Part shown: piece by piece, positions 63,915 through 64,000 of the stretch
Layout: the number at the start of each line of letters is the position of its first letter
Numbering within the stretch: position 1 is the stretch's first letter
From: Polaribacter cellanae
GTDB taxonomy: Bacteria > Bacteroidota > Bacteroidia > Flavobacteriales > Flavobacteriaceae
Direction: 5' to 3'
DNA: 64,000 nucleotides
NCBI RefSeq assembly: GCF_017569185.1
Contig: NZ_CP071869.1
Span: 1,161,001-1,225,000, forward strand
Position numbers and translations under genes: made by a program
Notes under the pieces: generated by a model
Told to the model about the DNA's origin: nothing
What the model saw: only the letters and a program-made list of their open reading frames with translations
The model's database searches: none

Positions 63915-64000
63915 ATATCTATAAATAAACGAAGTATCATATCAATAACGAAAATAAATATTAATATTTTATAATAAGGAATATATATATCTTAAATTAA

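Noticed and set aside
1..64000. CRISPR arrays, rRNA genes and prophage
   Set aside because: No regularly spaced repeats, rRNA sequence or phage genes were found on reading through; the repeats present are short palindromes at irregular distances.

Overview
The window looks like chromosome from a marine member of the Flavobacteriaceae, probably Polaribacter or a close relative. The DNA is AT-rich and starts lack Shine-Dalgarno sequences. Several promoters fit the Bacteroidetes TTG/TAnnTTTG pattern. Typical Bacteroidota genes include SusC/SusD, a hybrid two-component regulator, PorQ of the type IX secretion system, an HYC_CC_PP protein and S1-family sulfatases. Placement at genus level is inference from gene content. 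No rRNA, CRISPR array or prophage was seen.

Layout. 1-1407: 3' part of a sulfatase cut by the window edge. 1937-3293: an IS with a DDE transposase frameshifted at its start. 3638-9660 (minus): housekeeping genes accA, a frameshifted EamA transporter, an LptF/LptG permease, tgt, an RluF-like pseudouridine synthase and an AlkB-like dioxygenase. 9980-16528 (minus): a trans-4-hydroxy-L-proline catabolic operon (prolidase-like peptidase, D-hydroxyproline dehydrogenase, epimerase, ketoglutarate-semialdehyde dehydrogenase, DapA-like deaminase) with a divergent AraC regulator. 17748-34597: a glycan-utilisation locus with a hybrid two-component sensor, SusC, SusD, a FAS1 lipoprotein, another lipoprotein, a GH109 enzyme, a sulfatase and a PhoD-like phosphatase. 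Its likely target is a sulfated, N-acetylgalactosamine-bearing glycan.

34778-51613 (minus): a 17 kb copper-resistance island. It has a CusA-type RND pump, TolC protein, CusB adaptor, CopA ATPase with duplicated metal-binding domains, a multicopper oxidase fused to an outer-membrane barrel, a regulator joining an HMA-like domain to an AraC DNA-binding domain, DUF3347 and HMA proteins, a permease with a Met-rich tail, a universal stress protein and a decayed cytochrome-like gene. 51691-63914: mostly housekeeping genes: metallo-hydrolase, tRNA-Gly(UCC), rhomboid protease, LpxL-like acyltransferase, class V aminotransferase, a beta-barrel protein, glmM, rpsA, queE, cmk and porQ.

The intergenic DNA is rich in short palindromic repeats of at least five families. 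One is a MITE-like 131-133 bp element present twice in opposite orientation. Several A-tract frameshifts (EamA, transposase start, a small gene in the hydroxyproline operon) are either real decay or homopolymer errors.
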